DNA of 64,000 bases from assembly GCA_038135065.1 (NCBI GenBank), contig JAYPWI010000014.1, positions 28,775 through 92,774 of the forward strand. Direction: 5' to 3'. Below the pieces are notes generated by a model. That model ran no database searches and was not told the DNA's origin. It saw only the letters and a program-made list of their open reading frames with translations. Below are positions 50,131 to 59,224 of the stretch, one piece after another; position 1 is the first letter of the stretch, and each line of letters starts with the position of its first letter. The position numbers were made by a program, and so were the translations under genes. Source of the stretch: JAYPWI01 sp038135065 (lineage in GTDB: Bacteria > Actinomycetota > Acidimicrobiia > Acidimicrobiales > Poriferisodalaceae).

Positions 50131-51405
50131 TCAGGCCGATGGCTCCACTGGTGTGACCTCGTCGAACCGATCCAACCCGCGTAGCTCGGGAACAGCCACG
50201 GCGAAGGCGGCCACGACGACGATGGTGGCGACGCCCGACAACACAATGGCGGGTTGGAGTCCGAACCACTCGGCGGTGAGGCCCGATTCGAAGGCGCCGA
50301 GTTCGTTCGAGGCGCCGATGAACACCGCCTCGACTGCCAGGACGCGTCCGCGCAGGGAGTCCGGGGTGGCTAGCGGGACCATGGTGGCCCGCACGAACAC
50401 GCTCACCATGTCGGCTGCCTTGAGGAGTGCGAAGAGCAACAGCGTCAGGGCCAGACTGCGGCTGAATGCAACACAGATCGTGAGGACACCGAACACGGCG
50501 ACCGCCTCGAGGAGACGTCGCCCGACGTGACGCTCGATCGGTTTACGGGCGAGGGCGAGGGCGGTCACCGCAGCCCCGAGCCCTTCGGCTGATCGGAACC
50601 AGAAGGCTTTGTCGCCCCCGACGCCGAGCAGTTCCTCGGCGATGGGCGGAGCCAGAGCGATCACCCCGCCCAGGAGGACGGCAAACAGATCTAGGCCGAT
50701 CGCAGCGAGGAGCAAGGGCGATCGTCGCACGAGGCGCATGCCATCGAGGGCAGCTCGCAAACCCCGCTTTGCGGTCTCGGTCAGTTGCTCGGCATGTAAC
50801 CGGACGCGGCTGATGGTCAGGGCGGCCACCAGGTCCAACACAGCGATCGAGGCAAAGGCCCATGGTGCCCCGATGCCGTACATGGCCGACGCCAACAGCG
50901 GTGCGATGACCCCCGACAGCTGCCACACCGTCGACAGCATGGGGATGAGGCGCGGTAACTCGCCCCGGCTCACGACGTTCGCCGGAAGTGCCCTGGTTGC
51001 AGGGTTGACGAAGCCACGAGCGGCTCCGTAGCCGAGAGTCAGGGCGAAGATGGGCCAGACCGACGTGCGGCCGGATGCTGCGTACAGGGCAAGTGCCAGA
51101 GCGAGGGCTGCCTCGGCGAGGTAGCCGATGGCGGCCATGCGCCGCCGATCAACTCGGTCGGCCAGGGCCCCGGCCCACAAGACCAGCAGGAAGGTGGGAA
51201 GGAACTCGGCCAAGCCGATGAGCCCGATGTCGAGCTCTCTGCCCGTGATGCCGAAGACGAAGACGCCGTTGGCAATGGCCAGGGTGACCGCGCCCGACGA
51301 TCCGCACGCCCGGGACAGCAACAGATTGCGAACGGAGGTGCGGGCCAGCAACTCGCCGAGGGAGGAGGCATCGTGTCCTTCCTCATTGGACGGGGTTCTG
51401 GTCAT
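50131..51405 (-). CDS. MFS transporter, EntS-like exporter
   Basis: A 424-residue carrier with about 10-12 hydrophobic helices. The loop motif WAGALADRVDRRRMAAIGYL is MFS loop 2-3 signature-like, and NPATRALPANVVSRGELPR is typical of enterobactin exporter-like and macrolide-efflux-like MFS proteins. The substrate is unknown. The start overlaps the stop of the upstream phosphatase gene by four bases. The next gene downstream is the NicX-like gene after 57 bases. Confidence 0.86.
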   Translation of the reverse strand: MTRTPSNEEGHDASSLGELLARTSVRNLLLSRACGSSGAVTLAIANGVFVFGITGRELDIGLIGLAEFLPTFLLVLWAGALADRVDRRRMAAIGYLAEAALALALALYAASGRTSVWPIFALTLGYGAARGFVNPATRALPANVVSRGELPRLIPMLSTVWQLSGVIAPLLASAMYGIGAPWAFASIAVLDLVAALTISRVRLHAEQLTETAKRGLRAALDGMRLVRRSPLLLAAIGLDLFAVLLGGVIALAPPIAEELLGVGGDKAFWFRSAEGLGAAVTALALARKPIERHVGRRLLEAVAVFGVLTICVAFSRSLALTLLLFALLKAADMVSVFVRATMVPLATPDSLRGRVLAVEAVFIGASNELGAFESGLTAEWFGLQPAIVLSGVATIVVVAAFAVAVPELRGLDRFDEVTPVEPSA

Positions 51406-52127
51406 TTCCCCTCGTCACGCGGGTCGACCTCCGTGCCATGGAGGTGGACGGCGTCGTTGTAGCGGCGACAGGTCCAGCGCCGACCACGTTCGCCACCGCG
51501 CAGGATCTCCAGCTCGGTGATCGAGGTCACCACGGTCGGGAGGTCGACGAGGTGCTGATTCGGTGCAAGGCCGAAGGCGGTGGCCATGGCGGCACTGACC
51601 ACACCACCGTGACAGCCCACGAAGATGGTGGCTCCCGGGTGGCGTTCGGAGATCTCGGACAGGGCAACGGCGACCCGGTGGCGAAATCCTGCCCTGCTGT
51701 CACCGCCAGGGACGAGGGGGCGGTAGGGGTCGCGGTCGAGGATGTTCGTCGGGCCGTAGCGTGCCCTGAACGCTTCCCACGTCAGGCCGTCGGCCTCACC
51801 GAGGCGGAATTCCTCCAACTCGTCGTGGGTGTGCACCTCGAGGTTGCCGCTCCCCAGGGCGGGGAGGACGATGTCGGTTGTTTCCCGAGCCCGAGGGAGT
51901 GGCGAGGAGTAGACCACGTCGACGCCGATCTCGGTGCCCGAGGCGAAACGGTCCCTCAGCGCGGCTGCTTGGGCCTGTCCCACCTCGGACAACCCGCGGC
52001 AGGTGGCTGGTCCGCCGACGACGCCGTCCACCATGACCTGGCTCTCCCCGTGGCGGACCAAAAGGAGGCGGGCCACCAACTCGGTGTCGTCGGCCGGTGT
52101 CGGAGCAGGGGTTCGGCGAGCGGACAT
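51402..52127 (-). CDS. histidine phosphatase (phosphoglycerate mutase-like)
   Basis: A 241-residue branch-1 histidine phosphatase. It has the RHG motif LLLVRHGESQ (phospho-His), SSPLPRARETTDI, the acid residue in LEEFRLGEADGLTW and the second His in VGCHGGVVS. Family members dephosphorylate small molecules; the substrate is unknown. It is divergent from the serine hydrolase gene, with 78 bases between starts. Confidence 0.86.
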   Translation of the reverse strand: MSARRTPAPTPADDTELVARLLLVRHGESQVMVDGVVGGPATCRGLSEVGQAQAAALRDRFASGTEIGVDVVYSSPLPRARETTDIVLPALGSGNLEVHTHDELEEFRLGEADGLTWEAFRARYGPTNILDRDPYRPLVPGGDSRAGFRHRVAVALSEISERHPGATIFVGCHGGVVSAAMATAFGLAPNQHLVDLPTVVTSITELEILRGGERGRRWTCRRYNDAVHLHGTEVDPRDEGK

Positions 52128-52205
52128 GGCGGTTCATCATCGCACTCATCGACCCGCTATCGCCTACATTCGGCACGGCCATGGTCGCGAATTCGGGGAG
52201 GGGCA

Positions 52206-53429
52206 ATGACGTTGACAGTTGAGGACGACCCAGCTGAGTTGGGCTTCGACGCTGATCGGTTGGACCGGATCGGTGACCACCTCCACCGCTATGTGGACGA
52301 TGGGCGCCTGCCGGGGACCCAGGTTCTGGTGAGCCGGGGGGGCAAGGTGGCCTATGTCGATCGGTACGGAATGGCCGACATGGAACGAGGGCTACCGGTC
52401 GCTGAGGACACCGTGTACCGCATTTACTCGATGTCCAAGCCCCTCACCTCGGTCGCGGCGATGCAGTTGTACGAGCAGGGGCGGTTCCAGCTCAAGGACC
52501 CGATTTCGAAGTGGATCCCCAGCTTTGCCGGAGCGAGGGTCTTCGCTGGCGGGAACGCAGAGCAGTACCAGACCCGGGAGCCGGGTCGGGAGATCTCGGT
52601 TCACGACCTGCTCACCCACATGAGCGGCCTCACCTATGACTTCCACATGGCGAATTTCGTCGACGAGATCTATCGCAAGAACGGGTTCAACTGGGGGGCG
52701 CCGGGGAACTTGGAGGAGACGTGCGAAGCTCTGGCCTCCCTGCCGCTGTTGTTCGATCCGGGAACGGAGTGGAACTACTCGTACTCGACCGATGTGCTCG
52801 GCCGGGTCGTCGAGGTCGTATCGGGCCAGTCGCTGGACGAGTACCTGGAGCAGCACGTGCTCGGTCCGCTGGGGATGAGCGAGACGAGCTTCATGGTCCG
52901 CGAGGATCAAGCCGAACGCTTCGCTGCCAACTATCGGCCGGCGTCGAATCTGTCGGCGACCCTGCTCGACGACCCTGCGACGTCTGCGTATCTCAAGCCG
53001 CCCAAGATCCTGTCGGGTGGGGGTGGGCTGGTGTCCACCCTCGGCGACTACCACCGCTTCACCCAGGCGCTCCGCAACGGAGGGGAGTTGGAGGGCAACC
53101 GGGTCATTGGGCGCAAGACCCTGCAGTTCATGGCTAGTAATCACCTGCCGGGCGGTGTCGACCTGACGGCCTTCGGGCGGGCCCTGTTCTCCGAGGCAGC
53201 CTTCGATGGCGTTGGCTTCGGCCTCGGCTTCTCGGTGGTCATCGACCCGGCCAAGGCTCAGGTGCTTTCCCAGAAGGGCGAGTTCGCCTGGGGTGGAGCA
53301 GCGTCGACGGCGTTCTGGGTCGACCCCGTGGAGGACATCACCGTGGTCTTCCTTACGCAATTGCTGCCCTCGAGCACCCATCCGCTCCGGCCCGAACTCA
53401 AGGCCCTCGTCTACCAGGCCCTCGTCTGA
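52206..53429 (+). CDS. beta-lactamase-fold serine hydrolase (class C/EstB type)
   Basis: A 407-residue penicillin-binding-protein-fold enzyme. The SxxK motif is in YRIYSMSKPLTS (nucleophile Ser), the Tyr motif is YSYSTD, and the C-terminal strand motif reads FAWGGAASTAF. There is no signal peptide, so it is probably a cytoplasmic esterase rather than a secreted beta-lactamase. ATG 52206 has GGGGAGGGG just upstream. It is followed by the amidase gene after 13 bases. Confidence 0.9.
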   Translation: MTLTVEDDPAELGFDADRLDRIGDHLHRYVDDGRLPGTQVLVSRGGKVAYVDRYGMADMERGLPVAEDTVYRIYSMSKPLTSVAAMQLYEQGRFQLKDPISKWIPSFAGARVFAGGNAEQYQTREPGREISVHDLLTHMSGLTYDFHMANFVDEIYRKNGFNWGAPGNLEETCEALASLPLLFDPGTEWNYSYSTDVLGRVVEVVSGQSLDEYLEQHVLGPLGMSETSFMVREDQAERFAANYRPASNLSATLLDDPATSAYLKPPKILSGGGGLVSTLGDYHRFTQALRNGGELEGNRVIGRKTLQFMASNHLPGGVDLTAFGRALFSEAAFDGVGFGLGFSVVIDPAKAQVLSQKGEFAWGGAASTAFWVDPVEDITVVFLTQLLPSSTHPLRPELKALVYQALV

Positions 53430-53442
53430 CGAGAGTGAGATC

Positions 53443-54891
53443 ATGGTGCTGAACGACGCTGAACTGTTGGCCCTCGATGCAGTCGGCCAGGCCGAGGCGG
53501 TAGCTCGCAACGAGGTAACGCCCCTCGAATTGGTCGACGCAACCATCGCCCGGATCGAGCGCTTGAACCCCGAACTCGGGGCGGTGATCATGACTCGCTA
53601 CGACGAGGCGCGGGCCGAGGCGATGGGTGAGCTTCCCGACGGTCCGCTACGAGGGGTGCCCTTCCTCCTCAAGGACATCGGGGCTACCCAGGCCGGTACC
53701 CCGAACCACCTGGGAAATCGGGCCCTCAAAGCGGCAGGCCACCAATCCGAGGGCGACACGGTGTTGGGAGCGCGCTTCCGATCCGCTGGGCTCATCACGC
53801 TTGGTAAGACCAATCTCCCCGAACTGGGCACGGTGCCCGTCACCCAGTCCATGGCCTACGGCCCGGCTCGCAACCCCTGGAATCCCCTCTACTCACCGGC
53901 TGGATCTTCCGGAGGGTCTGCAGCAGCGGTTGCTGCCGGCATGCTGGCTATGGCCCACGCCAACGACGGTGGTGGATCGACCCGGGTGCCCGCCGGCTGG
54001 ACGGGGTTGATCGGGCTCAAGACGACCCGAGGCCGTCAACCGATGCCCACCTCGGCCAGCCGGTTGACCAGTGAGCTGGTGGTTAGCCGGACGGTGCGGG
54101 ACACGGCCGCCGTGCTCGACGCGACCCATGGACATACCTCGGGCGATCTCTACCACCTGGCCCCACCCATTCGACCCTATGGCGAGGAGGTGGGTGCTGA
54201 TCTTCCCACCGGCCTCCGGGTCGGCCTGTTGGTCGACGGTGGTGAGTACGACATCGATCCGGACTGCGTCGCAGCTGCGGAGTCAGGTGCCCGTCTCCTC
54301 GAGTCCTGGGGCTGTTCGGTCACCCTGGTCGATGGCACCGTGCTGTTCGGCGGCGACGGCCGGGTGAACGGTCAGCTGTGGATGGCCGGGATTCGTCACC
54401 GGGTGGACCTGCTGGGTGAGGCGCTCGGTCGACCCCTCGAACGCGACGAGGTCGACCCGTACAACTGGGCGGCTGCCGAACGAGGCTCGTCGCTGTCGGC
54501 GGCCGAGCTGTTCGACGCCCAGGACCGCCAGCAACAATGGTCGGCGGGTGTCTGTTCGTGGATGGACCAGTTCGACCTCCTGGTCACACCGACTGCGGGC
54601 TGCCCGCCGCTGACCATCGAGGCGGCCGAGCCTGATGCCGAAGCGCCCTGGCGGATCGGTCGTGTGTACGGTCGGGTCGGTAGGTTCACCCTGCCCTTCA
54701 ACGTCACCGGCCACCCTGCCGTTTCCGTGCCGCTGCACTGGACAGGTGAGGGATTGCCGGTCGGCACCCAATTCGTTGCCGGCATGGGGCGGGAGGATCT
54801 GCTGATCAATGTCGCGGCCCGCTGCGAAATGGAACGTCCATGGTCAGGTCGTCGCCCGATGATCTGGGCCGGCGATCCCTCGGCGAACTGA
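53443..54891 (+). CDS. amidase signature-family hydrolase
   Basis: A 482-residue Ser-cisSer-Lys amidase. The Lys lies in PFLLKDIG, the cis-Ser in SPAGSSGGSAAAVAAGM, and the nucleophile Ser in HANDGGGSTRVPAGWTGL. Length and layout match stand-alone amidases rather than GatA (no gatB or gatC nearby). The substrate is unknown. It probably shares an operon with the serine hydrolase before it and mycothione reductase after it (24 bases). Confidence 0.9.
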   Translation: MVLNDAELLALDAVGQAEAVARNEVTPLELVDATIARIERLNPELGAVIMTRYDEARAEAMGELPDGPLRGVPFLLKDIGATQAGTPNHLGNRALKAAGHQSEGDTVLGARFRSAGLITLGKTNLPELGTVPVTQSMAYGPARNPWNPLYSPAGSSGGSAAAVAAGMLAMAHANDGGGSTRVPAGWTGLIGLKTTRGRQPMPTSASRLTSELVVSRTVRDTAAVLDATHGHTSGDLYHLAPPIRPYGEEVGADLPTGLRVGLLVDGGEYDIDPDCVAAAESGARLLESWGCSVTLVDGTVLFGGDGRVNGQLWMAGIRHRVDLLGEALGRPLERDEVDPYNWAAAERGSSLSAAELFDAQDRQQQWSAGVCSWMDQFDLLVTPTAGCPPLTIEAAEPDAEAPWRIGRVYGRVGRFTLPFNVTGHPAVSVPLHWTGEGLPVGTQFVAGMGREDLLINVAARCEMERPWSGRRPMIWAGDPSAN

Positions 54892-54915
54892 GTCCGATCG
54901 AGAGGAACTTCACAC

Positions 54916-56307
54916 GTGCACGACTTCGACCTTGTCATCGTGGGGACCGGTTCCGGAAACAGTATTCCGGGGCCCGAATTCGACAACTGGCGCATCGCCA
55001 TCATCGAACGGGGAGTGTTCGGCGGTACCTGCCTCAACGTCGGATGCATCCCCTCGAAGATCCTCGTCTATGCCGCTGACGTGGCTCACGGGATCCGCCA
55101 AGCCTCCACGTATGGGGTGGACGCCACCATCGATGCGGTGCGGTGGCCCGATATCCGCGATCGGGTGTTCGGGCGGATCGATCCCATCGCAGCAGGCGGA
55201 GAGCAGTACCGGATCGGGCAGGAGTGCCCGAACATCACCGTCTTTGCGGGAACGGCCCGCTTTGCTGAGGGTCGGGTGCTCGAGGTCGACATGAACGACG
55301 GCACCGTCGAACGGGTCTCTGGACGGCACATCGTGCTGGGTGCTGGCGCCCGCCCCTTTATTCCTCCCTACAAGGGACTCGACGGCGTCGACTACCACAC
55401 CTCCGACACGGTGATGCGGATTGACAGCCTTCCCGAGCGGCTGATCGTGTTCGGCGGCGGCTACATCGCAGCCGAACTCGGTCACGTGTTCCAAGGTCTG
55501 GGAAGCGATGTGGTGATGGTGAACCGGGGCGAGCGCTTACTGCGGAACGAGGACGCTGAGGTGTCGGCCCGTTTCACAGAGATCTACGGCCGTCGATTCG
55601 ATCTCCGCTGTGGTGCAGTCGTAGAGGAAGTGAGCCAGGTCGGTTCGACGATCAGGGTCCGCATGCGCCGCCAGGGCGTAACGGAGGAGGTCGAAGGAGA
55701 CCTCCTGCTCGTGGCGACGGGACGGGTGCCCAACGGCGACCTGCTCGATCTCGATGCCGCCGGTATCGCCCACGAGGGGTACCGGGCCTTGGTCGATGAC
55801 CACTTCCGCACATCGGTCGACGGGGTGTGGGCCTTCGGTGATCTGTCGAATGTGCACCAACTCAAGCACCTGGCGAATGCCGAGGTGCGAGCCCTGCGAC
55901 ACAATCTGTTGGTTGCCCAAGGCGAGGCCCCCGGGCCGATGCGGTCGGTCGATGACCGGCTCGTACCCCACGCGGTGTTCGGGCATCCGCAGGTGGCCTC
56001 GGTCGGCCTGACCGAAGCCCAGGCTCGAGCTGAAGGTCGGTCGCTGGTCGTTGCTCGCAAGGACTATGGGGCGGTGGCAGCCGGCTGGGCCATGGAGGAT
56101 CAGGACGGCTTCTGCAAGCTCATCGCCGATGCCGAGACCCGCCAACTCTTGGGCGCCCACCTGATCGGCCCTCAGGCTGCCAGCATCATCCAACAGCTCA
56201 TTCAGGGGATGAACTTCGGTCAGACGGTCGACGAGATGGCCACGGGTCAGTTCTACATCCACCCTGCTCTGAGCGAGTTGGTCGAGAATTGCCTACTGGA
56301 CCTGTGA
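54916..56307 (+). CDS. mtr: mycothione reductase
   Basis: A 463-residue pyridine nucleotide-disulfide reductase that regenerates mycothiol from its disulfide. The N-terminus LVIVGTGSGNSI, the redox motif GGTCLNVGCIPSK, VFGRIDPIA and DYHTSDTVMRI agree closely with what I recall of the M. tuberculosis enzyme. The C-terminal dimer motif GQFYIHPALSELVENCL carries the catalytic His. Its presence implies that this organism uses mycothiol, which is restricted to Actinomycetota. Confidence 0.93.
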   Translation: MHDFDLVIVGTGSGNSIPGPEFDNWRIAIIERGVFGGTCLNVGCIPSKILVYAADVAHGIRQASTYGVDATIDAVRWPDIRDRVFGRIDPIAAGGEQYRIGQECPNITVFAGTARFAEGRVLEVDMNDGTVERVSGRHIVLGAGARPFIPPYKGLDGVDYHTSDTVMRIDSLPERLIVFGGGYIAAELGHVFQGLGSDVVMVNRGERLLRNEDAEVSARFTEIYGRRFDLRCGAVVEEVSQVGSTIRVRMRRQGVTEEVEGDLLLVATGRVPNGDLLDLDAAGIAHEGYRALVDDHFRTSVDGVWAFGDLSNVHQLKHLANAEVRALRHNLLVAQGEAPGPMRSVDDRLVPHAVFGHPQVASVGLTEAQARAEGRSLVVARKDYGAVAAGWAMEDQDGFCKLIADAETRQLLGAHLIGPQAASIIQQLIQGMNFGQTVDEMATGQFYIHPALSELVENCLLDL

Positions 56308-56326
56308 TCGAACTGGAGGTTCGCCG

Positions 56327-56857
56327 GTGCTGTACTCGAAGGTGACAGGGGGGCTCGTCGTGGGCCTCGTGTCGGTTGTTGCCGGTTGCTCGTTCTCCAT
56401 CGGGCGCGACTCGGCTAGCGACATCCAGCAGAAAGCTGAGGAACTCATCGCGGAGCTCGACGCCGAGGGTGATCTCGGCGTCGAGGCCACCGAATGCGAG
56501 ATGCCGGCCGACAACCAGGCTGGGACCTCGTTCACATGTTCGTCGCGCACAGCGGGGGGTGCAGCGATCCAGTGGTTGGCCGAGATCTCCGAGGACGAAG
56601 TGGACGTGAACTCCACGAATCTCGTCTCGGCCGACGCTGCGTCGCGTCTCGAGGCAGCGGTGGCCGAGGTGGCGGCCGAGAACACCGGGGTCCCGTACTC
56701 GGCAAAAGATGTCGATTGCGGCGCAGCTCCGATCGTGCTCGACGAAGCCATGTCGACGGTCTGCATCCTCGCTCTGCCCGACGGCGACAGCCAGACGTTG
56801 GGGATCACGTTCACCAACCTCGACACTGGGGACTTCCAGGTCGAGGCCCTGGACTGA
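56327..56857 (+). CDS. lipoprotein with DUF4333-like repeats
   Basis: A 176-residue predicted lipoprotein with lipobox SVVAGCSFS (Cys21). The mature part has two similar units, each ending in a Cys pattern: VEATECEMPADNQAGTSFTC and YSAKDVDCG ... STVCILALPDGD. This is typical of DUF4333-type actinobacterial lipoproteins. GTG 56327 is the start, with GGAGG about ten bases before it. The function is unknown. It is last in the plus-strand run and convergent with the 2OG oxygenase gene. Confidence 0.76.
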   Translation: MLYSKVTGGLVVGLVSVVAGCSFSIGRDSASDIQQKAEELIAELDAEGDLGVEATECEMPADNQAGTSFTCSSRTAGGAAIQWLAEISEDEVDVNSTNLVSADAASRLEAAVAEVAAENTGVPYSAKDVDCGAAPIVLDEAMSTVCILALPDGDSQTLGITFTNLDTGDFQVEALD

Positions 56858-56866
56858 CGGCCCGGG

Positions 56867-57844
56867 TCAGCTGTCGAGCCGGCGTCCGTCCTCGACGAGG
56901 TTGATCTCCCACAAGACCTGGTCGAGCCGGTCCGATGCCGGTATGGCTGGAAAGCGGCACGGCCGCTCGGCTGTCACCGTCGAGGGCACGGGCTGGAGGA
57001 TGGTCCACGGCGTAGGGTGACAGAACTGAACGACGGATAGACGGTCCCCCTGCTGCTGGGGGTCAGCGACCACTCGGTGCCAGCCGACCGGGATCAGCCC
57101 ATTGGTCAGGTGTTCGAGCATGATTCCAGTGTTGATGATCACGTGGTCGTCGGGCGGTTCCGCATCGACCCAGGATCCGTCGACTTCTACCTGGAGCCCA
57201 CGGGCTGTTGCCCGCGGAAGGGCGGTGATGAGGTTGATGTCACCATGGGCCTCTGCCCACAGGTGGCCCCCTGCGCCGCCCTCGGGGGCGTCGGCCATCG
57301 GGGGGTATCGAATGGCGCGGGTCAGGTGGGACCCGTGATGGAGCATGGAATCGAAGAAACGTTCGTCGGCACCGATGCCGACTGCGATGACTCGCAGGAA
57401 TCTCGTCTGGAGGTCGACCAATTGGTTGTGGAACTCCCCGAGGATCTCTCCGGCTGCGGTGATGTCCTCAGGGAAGACGGGATCTCCGTAGCGGTGGGGG
57501 TAGCGATCCCGAAGCGGGTGGCCCACGGGTAGCCGAGCACCCCAGTTGAGCATCTCCTTCCAGTCCGGCACGTCGGAGATGGCGGCCGTTTCGACCAAGA
57601 GCCCCGTGTACCCCGACTGTCCCCTCGATCCAGGGGCAACACATCGCTCCTTACGCTCCTGGGGGAGGGCGAAGAAGCGACCCAACACGTCGTAGGCGGC
57701 GTCGAGCAAGTCCGACGGGAGGTCGTGTCGGGTGTACACGAAGCCGGTAGCCAGGCTTCGCATGACCCCATCGACCACTGCGCGGCGGTCGCTGTCCGAG
57801 CCCCGCTCGAACGCAAGGAGGTCCACGTCGAGGATTTCGTTCAC
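56867..57844 (-). CDS. 2-oxoglutarate/Fe(II) oxygenase, isopenicillin-N-synthase-like
   Basis: A protein of about 325 residues with the double-stranded beta-helix of plant- and IPNS-like oxygenases. Iron ligands are in EAHGDINLIT (HxD) and GWHRVV (distal His), with the cosubstrate Arg-x-Ser in RLSVVQF. The N-terminal DIOX_N-like part contains GFVYTRHDLPSDLLDAAYDV. The start GTG 57844 (VKVNEILDVDL) is preferred over 57931, which runs into the neighbouring gene's end. The substrate is unknown. Confidence 0.86.
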   Translation of the reverse strand: MNEILDVDLLAFERGSDSDRRAVVDGVMRSLATGFVYTRHDLPSDLLDAAYDVLGRFFALPQERKERCVAPGSRGQSGYTGLLVETAAISDVPDWKEMLNWGARLPVGHPLRDRYPHRYGDPVFPEDITAAGEILGEFHNQLVDLQTRFLRVIAVGIGADERFFDSMLHHGSHLTRAIRYPPMADAPEGGAGGHLWAEAHGDINLITALPRATARGLQVEVDGSWVDAEPPDDHVIINTGIMLEHLTNGLIPVGWHRVVADPQQQGDRLSVVQFCHPTPWTILQPVPSTVTAERPCRFPAIPASDRLDQVLWEINLVEDGRRLDS

Positions 57845-57887
57845 CTTGATCAGGCTAGGGGTTTCCCAGCCTGGTCCCCAGCGGTGG

Positions 57888-58460
57888 TCAGGACCAGTGC
57901 TGCTCGAGCCAGGCGTCGTAGCGCCCGACATCGGTCCATGCGCCCGTCGCTGCGTCGAAGACCTGGGCCTCGTCGAGCATCATCGAGCGCTCGCCGGTGC
58001 GGGCGCTCGTGCTGGACACGTATGCCGCCCACTCCGGAACGTCGAGCACGAGTTCAGCGGGCACGTCGAGGGGAGGACGGGGGGCCACGGCCAGGGTGGG
58101 CAGGGCAGCCATCGCAGCGTCCCTGCGGTCTGGATCGTTGTCGTAGAAGACGGGATCCTGGATCTGGTGCCACTTGTCGGCCCCCATGATCAGGACGTCA
58201 TAGCCCTGCGCGATGTCGACGAGGAGCTGGTCCTGGGTCGTGGCTACCGACAACCAGTCGATTCGCGCGGCCACCGCACCGAGCACGTCGATGCGGTGGT
58301 CGAACCGGGGTCTGCTGACGTGCTCCTTGGCAAGGGCGACCTGGCTTACCGTCCAGACCACCTCGGTCAAGGCGAACTGGTGGCGGGCGGCCTCGGAGAT
58401 GGCCAGGTGCGCAGTGGTAGGTGGATTGAACGAGCCTGGGTACACACCGCGGCGGGACAC
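57888..58460 (-). CDS. NadD/cytidylyltransferase-like nucleotidyltransferase
   Basis: A 190-residue protein of the nucleotidylyltransferase fold. It starts VSRRGVYPGSFNPPTTAHLA, a variant of the GxFNPxHxGH motif in which the first His is replaced by Thr and GH by AH. The second motif SSTSARTGE resembles the family SSTxIR signature. It could be a divergent nicotinate-nucleotide adenylyltransferase or a paralogue with another role. GTG 58460 lies two bases after the DnaJ gene stop. Confidence 0.73.
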   Translation of the reverse strand: MSRRGVYPGSFNPPTTAHLAISEAARHQFALTEVVWTVSQVALAKEHVSRPRFDHRIDVLGAVAARIDWLSVATTQDQLLVDIAQGYDVLIMGADKWHQIQDPVFYDNDPDRRDAAMAALPTLAVAPRPPLDVPAELVLDVPEWAAYVSSTSARTGERSMMLDEAQVFDAATGAWTDVGRYDAWLEQHWS

Positions 58461-58462
58461 CG

Positions 58463-59197
58463 TCAGACCCGCCGACCGGTCAGGGCTCGCAACAGGCGCG
58501 GGTTGCCGCCCACCGCCTGTTCGATTTCCCTCGAAATCCCGTGGGCGAGGTTGTCCCACATGCGGTCGAGAAGTTCTGCTTCGATGATGTCCCGCTCAGT
58601 GACCGAACCGCGCAGCCGAGTCGCAGCGAGGATGGTCGCCGCGCAGGCCCGAACTCCCAGCAGGGCGGTGACAAGGGACAGGTCGAGGGGGGCGGTGCCG
58701 GCTGCTCGGGCGCTGGTGACCCGCTCTTCGGTGTTGGTTCCCAGAGAGGTGACGATCTCGTCGATCCTCGAGTCGTACAGGGCGCGGGGCCGCCGGTGAC
58801 GTTGGGCCAGAGCGGTCGAGGCGCTGCGAGCTGCCTCACTGCCCAAGCGCCGGGCCTGGAGGGCCACGGATGCGAACCAGGCTTCGCGGCGGGTGGCGAA
58901 GATCGGTCGTGTCCCAGCCGTGTGGGCCCCGGTTCGTCTGCCAGGAGCTGAGGGGGCGGCCATCGGTGTCAGGGTGCGGTCGTAGGCGGCCCGTCGCTGT
59001 GGATCCGACAGCACGGCCCACAGGGCGTTGAGTTCGGCCATCTTCTCGGCGCTGCCGTGTCCGATGTCGGGGTGAAGGCGCAGTGCCAGCCGTCGGTAGG
59101 CCTGGCGAAGGGTCACCAGGTCGGCATCGCGATCGACCCCGAGACGGTCGTAATACGTCGTCGATGCTTCGGTAGGAGGGGCTTGACGCACTGCCAC
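58463..59197 (-). CDS. J-domain (DnaJ-like) protein
   Basis: A 244-residue protein with an N-terminal J domain (residues about 14-75) carrying the HPD motif in LRLHPDIGHGSAEKMAELN and YYDRLGVDRDADLVTLRQAY. There is no Gly/Phe or zinc domain, so it is a type III J protein. The C-terminal 150 residues are Ala/Arg-rich and helical with no known motif. It probably recruits DnaK to a specific client. It is coupled to the nucleotidyltransferase gene. Confidence 0.86.
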   Translation of the reverse strand: MAVRQAPPTEASTTYYDRLGVDRDADLVTLRQAYRRLALRLHPDIGHGSAEKMAELNALWAVLSDPQRRAAYDRTLTPMAAPSAPGRRTGAHTAGTRPIFATRREAWFASVALQARRLGSEAARSASTALAQRHRRPRALYDSRIDEIVTSLGTNTEERVTSARAAGTAPLDLSLVTALLGVRACAATILAATRLRGSVTERDIIEAELLDRMWDNLAHGISREIEQAVGGNPRLLRALTGRRV

Positions 59198-59224
59198 GAT
59201 CCTAGGTTGGCCCAGTATGCGCGA

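Noticed and set aside
52206..53429. Secreted beta-lactamase involved in antibiotic resistance
   Set aside because: The SxxK/Tyr motifs are present, but there is no signal peptide and the context is metabolic, so an esterase-like enzyme is more likely.
57888..58460. Firm call as NadD
   Set aside because: The nucleotide-binding motif is altered (Thr for the first His, AH for GH) and the gene is not in the usual nadD context, so only the fold is claimed.
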